A DNA stretch of 64,000 bases from Amborella trichopoda (lineage: Eukaryota > Streptophyta > Magnoliopsida > Amborellales > Amborellaceae). The translations under genes were made by a program, and so were the position numbers. Positions 57,590-64,000 of this stretch are shown here, one piece after another. The stretch's first letter is position 1, and every line of letters starts with the position of its first letter. The notes under the pieces were generated by a model. The model did no database searches. It was given only the letters and a program-made list of their open reading frames with translations, and was not told where the DNA came from. The stretch spans positions 3,163,329 to 3,227,328 of the forward strand of contig NW_006499973.1 in NCBI RefSeq assembly GCF_000471905.2. Reading direction: 5' to 3'.

Positions 57590-60500
57590 TGCAAAGTGCT
57601 TGTTCGGCCTTAGTTCTGAACATTGTTCTGTTCGTGCCTAGATCTTAGCTAACAATGAACTTCCTTCTCTCAACCATGTGTACTCATGTCTCAATGGGTT
57701 GCCATATCTACTGCCAATATGACTGATGGATTTGCCTTGACCTCCACAATGGACAGAGGTGATGGTATGGACTGTGTTGGTGGTAATAGATGATGTGGCC
57801 TGGATTCAAGGGGAGCTCATGATAGAGGCTGAGGAAACATGAAGTGCATCCATTGAGGACAGACAATTATATGGTTGAAAGTGGTTGGGATAAGTTTGGT
57901 ATGCTGGCTTGGGCTAGGCAGGCAGCTTATGTGTCTGAGAGTGCTGAAATACATACACTTGGTTCCAGTAATCAGAATCAGGCTCTTAATTATGCTAGTG
58001 ATTCAGATTTGCTCTCGCGTAAAGAATGTGATAATCTAATTAGGAATAGTCAACAGCCACCCACTCATCCATCCTCTTCCACTTCCACTTTGGCAAATAC
58101 ACGTATTTCTTCGTTTCTTGCGTCTCAAAGGTCATCTCCCTTGGTCATTAATTCAAGAGCCTTTGATCATATAACTAGTGAATCTTCTGTGTTTGCTTCT
58201 CTCAATCAATTAGATTCCACTGCTTCTGCTTCTCTTACATTGGCTTATGCTTCTTTATCTAGTGTGTCTGGCAAATGAATTGTTTGTCCTACTCCTTCAC
58301 TTTCATTGTCATTTGTTCTCTATGTTCCAAAGGTTCCATTTACTTTTTTGTTAGTCATAAAGTTTTAAATCTCTTATGTGTTCAATGACTTTTTATCCTT
58401 CACATTGTGTTTTTCGGTGGTGGTCGTGAGTTTGGAGGACTCTACTATCTTGATCATTGTCTTGCTGGTGTTGCTCTTCATTCTAATGTTTCTCCCCTTC
58501 AGTGACATTCTGGCTTGGTCATTCATCTATCAATAATATGAAGTTGTTAGTTCCTTCATTAGAGCCTGTGTCAGCCCTAGAATGTGAGGCTTATGTGTTA
58601 AGCAAGCATCATAGGATATCGTTCCACCGAAGAATCAATAAACAAATGTTTGTCCTTTTACAATGGTTCATTCAAATATTTGGGGTCCTGTTAGAGTTGA
58701 AAGTCTGTCTGGTTATAGTTTTTTTTTTTAATTTTTGTGGATGATTTCTCTCAAATGGCATAGATCTATTTAATAAAAGACAGATCTGAGGCATTGTCTA
58801 TATTTTAACTATTTTATAAAGAAACTCAGACTCAGTTTGGAAAGAACGTTTGTATTTTGCGATGAAATAATGTTAGAGAATACTTATCCCAAGATTTTCA
58901 GAAATATTGAACCACACATGGTATTTTGCATCATATATCGTCTGTACATGCCCTCAACAGAATGGGGTAGTAGAGAAAAAAACTCATCATATAATAGAAG
59001 TAACTCGTGCTTTATTGTTAAAAATGCATGTGCTAAAAATTTATTGGGGAGATATTATATTGACTACTTGTTATTTGATAAATCGCATGTCTTCCTCTGT
59101 TTTAGAGGGAAAATCACCGCTCTTTACTCTTTCATGATAGACCTTTGTTTACAATTTCTTAAATTATTGGGTGTGTATGTTTGTTCATGTTCTAGGCACT
59201 ATCACTGACAAATTAGATCATTGATATGTTAAGTGTGAGTTTTTAGGATATTCTCATACATAAAAAGGTTATTGATGTTGTCATCCTAGTTTGAAATTTT
59301 ATTTTGTTTGTGCTAACGTTGCATTTTTTTAGAATACTCCATATTTTTCTAATGAAGGGAAATTGATTGAATTTGACTCAAGGGACCTCATTCAAGTAGA
59401 GAATTTGCATGATGGAAAGTTCATTCCTTCTTCCTCTTCTATTCCCATTCCTATCTAGGTTCCTATTTCTTTTGACGATGGTCTTGCGTCACCTCAAGTG
59501 TCTCGTCATGAAGAACCTGAATCTTCTACTATATCTAATGTTCCACATGAGCAGCCCTACAAAGTAACATGTTATCTTCTCTATAAAAAACAAAAGGCGA
59601 CCCTACAAAGTATATATAAGAAAAAAAGTGAAGGTAGTGTCATCATCACCAGCTCAGCCAACCAATCAATCTTCATCTTTGCCTATGGATCCTATCTTTA
59701 TTCCAAAACCAATTCTTGAGCATAATAATGTTGATCTTCCGATAGCACTTCGTAAAGGTCAGTGCATCCAATTGCTCATTTTGTTACATTTGAGAAATTG
59801 TCTTGTTCGTATAGGAATTTTGCCTTAGCTCTTTCCTCCATCTCTGTACCCAAGTCCTATCAAGAAACTCTTTCACATACTGGATGGAAGAAAGCATTGG
59901 ACAAGGAAATGGATGCACTTCAATCAAATTGCACGTGGGAGTTTATTAATCTATTGACAGGAAAGAGACCAGTTGGATGTCGTTGGGTGTAAACAATTAA
60001 ATATCAGCTAGATGGATATGTGGAGAGGTTAAAAGCTAGGCTAGTGGCCAAGGGTTATATACAAACCTTTGGTATTGACTATTTTGAGACATTGCACCAA
60101 TAGCCAAGGTTAATTCGGCTTGAGTGCTTATATTTATAGCAGCAAATAAGAGGTGGCAACTGTGGCAATGATGTTAAGAATGTCTTCGTTCATGGCGATC
60201 TACAAGAAGGGGTGTATATGGAGCAACCACTAGGGATTGTTGCTCAGGGGGAGTCAGACAACGTATGTAAGTTGATGAAAGCAGTTTATTGATTGAAGGA
60301 GTCCCCACGTGCATGGTTTGAGAAGTTTAGCAAAATTGTTATGGCATATGGGCTTGGAAGGAGCCATGTGGATCATTCAGTATTTGTTTGGAAACAATCC
60401 ACTAGAATTGTTATCTTGGTGGTTTGCGTTGATGTTATCATTATTACAGGGAGTGATCAAGAAGGAATAGATAAATTGAAGGGTTATTTGCGACGATATG

Positions 60501-61097
60501 TTTAGACAAAAGATTTGGGACAACTTAGGTATTTTCTAGGAATTGAGGAAGCCCGGTCTCAATATGGTTCTGGTTTATCTCAAAGGAAATAGGTAACAAA
60601 TATGTTGACAAAAACATGGATGTTGGGTTCTAAGCCAGTTGAAACACATCTAGATCCAAGTATTAAATTGTCAAAGGATAATGGATATTTATTAGAAGAC
60701 CCTAGCCGATATAGAAGGCTTGTAGGAAAACTTTTCTACTTGATAATCGCTCAGCTAGACATAGCCTTTGCTGTGAGTGTAGTGAGTCAGTTTATGCATT
60801 CCCCCAGAACACCGCATTGGGAAGCAGTAAGAAGGATTTTGAGATATTTGAAGGGGGTTCCAAGTCGAGGACTCATCCACAGGAAGAATGGCCATTTTAG
60901 TATTGTCTGCTATTCTGATGTTGATTGGGTAGGATCTTAGTCAGACAGAAGATCTACTACAGGCTACTGTAATCTTATTGGAGGGAATTTGGTGACCTGG
61001 GAAAGTAAGAAACAAAGTATGGTAGCAAGATTCAATGCAAAGACTGAGTATAGAGCAAAGGCTCACACTGCATGTGAGCTAATGTGGTTGAAAACCT
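57590..61097 (+). mobile_element. Ty1/Copia retrotransposon 3, decayed and truncated
   Basis: A different Copia lineage from elements 1 and 2. It contains the end of gag with a zinc-knuckle-like segment (about 57840-57900), protease region (about 58130-58210), integrase (about 58500-59220), reverse transcriptase (about 59850-60550) with the VxVDVIIITG box, and RNase H (about 60650-61095, TGYCNLIGG then TWESKKQSMV). No 5' LTR is recognisable. The 3' part is cut by a LINE at about 61098, within the ACELMWLK motif. Broken in many places. Confidence 0.8.
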
Positions 61098-61171
61098 TTT
61101 TTTTTGGGTAAGGCAGTGGGGGAGAAGGCCCCCTACCCATTTTTTCATTAATAAGAGAGCAAAGAAAATAA

Positions 61172-62014
61172 TTAAGATATAACCCTATGTAAAAGAGAGG
61201 AGAGAAAATATGGTGGTCTATGGTGCCACACAGTAGCACAAGGGCCAGCAAATACCCTCTTAGCTAGGGCATCAACAACCATGTTAACCTCACGAAAGAC
61301 ATGTGTAATGGACCATCGATGAGAAGATAGTCTAGTGCAACAATTGTCAACAATCATTTTTAGCCTCCATGGAGAATTGCATTGATTCTGAATGACATTC
61401 ACAAGCAAAGCCGAGTCACTTTCAATTTGAATTGGAAAGCAATTATTTTGACTAACCAATTGAATGCCTTCCTCAAATGCCAAGAATTTTGCATGATTAT
61501 TAGAAGCAAAACCAAAATGCTTTGCGAAAGCTGCAATAAAACTGCCCAAACTGTTTCTGATAACTCCACCTCCACTTGCCGAACCTGGATTTCTCAAGGA
61601 AGCACCATCAATATTGAGTTTATAATTATGAGTCCCAGGAAAAGACCACGCTACTGAAGTAGAGGATTCAGCCCTTTGTTGCTGCCAAGTTATCCGAAGG
61701 TTCTCAATGACGACCTTTTCTGATAAATAAAAAGACCACTTCTTAACTTCTGCAAGTGCCTGAACATGTAGTGCAATCCTTTTCATAATAAGCCCTCTCC
61801 TGGTGGGTCTTGACTCGAAAACTCTTCTATTGTGCTCTTCCCATAAAAACCAAATAGCAGTAAAAAACATAGAAGCCCAAATATTACGTAGTTCCTGTGA
61901 TTTAAACCTGAAAAGTAACCACCACCTAAGTAAATCAGGGACAAAGGAACCGAGGACAACCTTTTTCCACATCTCCAAGTGAGAGATCTCCCAACACCCT
62001 ACGCTAAGGCACAT
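61172..62014 (-). pseudogene. LINE RNase H domain (ORF2 C-terminus)
   Basis: An uninterrupted 280-codon frame. The last 130 residues fit RNase H of plant L1 elements: LNIDGASLRNPGSASGGGVI (first catalytic Asp), NHAKFLAFEEGI, IQIESDSALLV (catalytic Asp) and HVFREVNMVVDALAK (final Asp). The second acidic residue, normally in AE(F/L)LA, is Lys here (AKFLA), which should impair catalysis unless the following Glu substitutes. The upstream 140 residues form the linker after the zinc-binding region. The frame ends SSLLHRVIS, 66 bp before the A-tail. Confidence 0.75.
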
Positions 62015-62133
62015 TGAAATAATAAATGAAATAGATTGTCATCATGGTTACTACAAAAGGGACATAAAGAGTCCAGTTGCATGTCTCGCTGTTGTAATAA
62101 GAAGAAAGCAGGCAATTGGTTATGTAAGGCCAA

Positions 62134-63959
62134 TCATGAGAACCATTTCACCCTTGGGTAGCATTTGGAGGACCAAAGAGCACGGAAAATAAGTTGAGAT
62201 GAACCTTGATGTCTAATAAAATCCCATGCCTTTTTAATAGAGAAAGATCCATCAGTAGAATGAATCCAGGCCAGTGAATCTTTCTTAGGCTGTATAGGGA
62301 GAGTATAGTTCTCCATCTCTCTCCATATATTCCTCAAAAAAGTAGATGTGGGATGTGGCAGCACCCAAGCTTGAGGTGCTCTTATGATAAAGTTTGAAAC
62401 CCTACTCCCTACAACAGTCCCCAAATATTCCTCAATATTATCATCGTGAAAATTTGAAAGTGACTAACCTGCTAACCATGAGTCCATCCAGAAATTCACC
62501 ATTTGACCATTACCAATATTCCACTGTACATGCCTCTCAAATGAAATAATCCAAGTAAAATCCCCTTCCATGCATGAGAACATACCCTTCTGCCTTCAAC
62601 CTCCCAAATAGAGGAATTTCTAAAATATCGATGTTTGAAGAACAGTTCCAACAACGAGGAGGGATTTTCCAAAATTTTCCATGCTAACTTCATCATTCCT
62701 GCGATATTGAAATCCACCGTATCCTTTACCTCAAGGCCTTCTTCAGCCATGGGGAGGCACAGTGTTTTCCATTTTACGAGATGGACACCTTTTTTCTCTA
62801 CTTCACTGGCCCATAAGAAGTTCCTCTGCAGTCTTTCTATCATGTTACATGTTTTTTTCTAGAGAATGAAGGATAACAACCAAAAAATTGAAGAGGCCCC
62901 CAATACAGACTTAAGCAACTGAAGTCGACCAGCATATGAGAGGCATAGAGGCTATCAAGACCCAATCTTACCGAACACCTTACCCACCAGACTATGACAG
63001 TAACTGTGTCTTAGATGTCCACGAAATAATGGTAGACCCAAATCATGGACAAGAAGTTCAACAAACTTTCACTTCATCAGAATTCTCCCCCATCCTCCCC
63101 ATGGTGCACCAAAGAAAAAGGCCTTGCTTTTAGATGAGATCAGAATCTGACCAATACTTCTCTCAAACTTATGAATAAGTTCACGCAAAGCATTGGCGGT
63201 AGAGATGGATGCCTCACAGAAAATAAGCACATCATCAGCATAGAAAAGATGAGAGACCTCGTAATCACAACTTGAAGGAAACGCCCAGGGAACGATGCCT
63301 TGCAGCATAGCACAATCAAGCTGTCTACTGAGAAAATCCATGATTAGCAAGAAAAGATAAGGAGATAGAGGATCCCCTTACCTCAAACCTCTCTTACTTT
63401 TAAAAAAACCTTTGGGTGAGTCATTCCTCAGAACAGAGAAAGAAGTAGTGGAAATACATAAGTGAACCCAAGAAACAAATAACTCAGGAAAACCCAAAGC
63501 ATGCATCCTACCCACTATAAAATCCCAGGACACTCTGTCATATGCACTACTCAAGTCGCTTTGTAGACACATTTTGGGCCGAACTTAGTTCCTATGGAAA
63601 AGAGACATAAGTTCATTTGCCATGAGAATATTATCGGTAATAAGCCTACCTTGCAAAAATGTAGTCTGCCTAGGGTCGATAAAATCTGCAAGAACAACTC
63701 GAAGGCAATTAGAAATTATTTTGCTGATGATTTTATATAAGAGACTACACAACCCTATAGGTCGAAAGTCCTTCATCACCTTAGGTGCATACACTTTAGG
63801 AATAAGACAAATCAAGGTGGAATTGATTTGCTTGAGCAGTTTTCCTTTAGTGAAAAAATCTTTAAGGGCCAGAAAAAGATCCTTTTTAATGGCTTCCCAA
63901 CCAAACTTGTAGAATTCCACTGAAAAGCCATCTAGTCCTGGACCACTTTCATTTTTCAT
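62134..63959 (-). pseudogene. LINE ORF2 reverse transcriptase region
   Basis: Contains GPGLDGFSVEFYK, LICLIPKVYAPKVMKDFRPI, QTTFLQGRLITDNILMANEL, the motif A aspartate in DLSSAYDRVSWDF, GDPLSPYLFLLIMD, and the catalytic YADD in HLFYADDVLIF. These mark a non-LTR (L1) reverse transcriptase. Between 63959 and 63069 the frame is kept but interrupted by two stops, one after LFHRN and one replacing Gln in RQGDPLSP. Further frame changes separate 63069 from 62843 and 62496 from 62424. The C-terminal part (62424-62134) holds the WIHSTDGSFSIKKAWDF stretch typical of the zf-RVT region. Inactive. Confidence 0.8.
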
Positions 63960-64000
63960 ATCTCAAATGCATGTTTTAATCTCTTCCATAGTTACTGCGT

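Larger units (their letters stand above)
61098..64000 (-). mobile_element. L1-type LINE, 3' part, inserted into Copia 3
   Basis: In minus orientation, running out of the window at its 5' side. Its 3' end is a short A-tail (T-run at 61099-61107), followed upstream by about 65 bp of 3' UTR and ORF2. ORF2 segments: reverse transcriptase (63959 to about 63070), a linker, a zinc-binding RVT region (62424-62134) and an RNase H domain (62014-61172). The apurinic endonuclease and ORF1 would lie beyond 64000. The A-tail and the abrupt junction within the Copia RNase H show target-primed insertion into that element. No target duplication can be checked because the 5' end is absent. Confidence 0.85.

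Noticed and set aside
1-64000. tRNA, rRNA, snoRNA genes
   Set aside because: No cloverleaf with A and B boxes or rRNA core sequence was recognised by eye on either strand. Only tRNA-complementary primer-binding sites were seen.

Overview
The window looks like repeat-dominated nuclear DNA of a flowering plant. The evidence is plant-type LTR retrotransposons (Ty1/Copia elements primed at TGGTATCAGAG-type sites and a Tekay-like Ty3/Gypsy chromovirus tail), a plant L1-type LINE carrying an RNase H domain, a hAT transposase of the DUF659 type, several MITE-like elements, a caulimovirus-like fragment, and a cluster of F-box/LRR/FBD-type exons, which is a plant gene family. The species cannot be named from the sequence. 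I found no intact host protein gene and no RNA gene. The only recognisable host genes are broken.

Layout. 0-5.9 kb: an endogenous pararetrovirus fragment with a 35S-like promoter, a Copia-like LTR, a MITE (family A), and a TIR element with a G-rich core. 5.9-9.8 kb: a non-coding LTR element containing a smaller TRIM-like LTR element, with one LTR of the latter also present inverted. 10.9-15.2 kb: a single 4.3-kb LTR with a 5-bp target duplication, filled with four kinds of tandem repeat. 16-20.3 kb: MITE family B, a dispersed repeat, a 48-bp palindromic array, and a 0.57-kb tandem duplication. 20.7-23.1 kb: a long CT-rich degenerate array. 24.0-31.6 kb: an F-box/LRR/FBD-type gene broken by an LTR, after which the unit (LTR end plus gene) was tandemly copied to three. 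33-37.7 kb: more MITEs and dispersed repeats. 37.7-49.4 kb: two decayed Copia elements of one family, head to head. 50.9-55.4 kb: a hAT transposase pseudogene split by about 3.3 kb of a ~177-bp satellite. 55.4-57.6 kb: a deleted Tekay-like element. 57.6-61.1 kb: a third Copia element. 61.1-64.0 kb: a LINE inserted into that Copia element and running out of the window.

The most interesting items are the nucleosome-length satellite inside the hAT gene, the 48-bp array with two near-palindromes per unit, the giant LTR, and the datable order of events in the FBD cluster. Identities and ages were judged by eye; no alignments or database searches were run.
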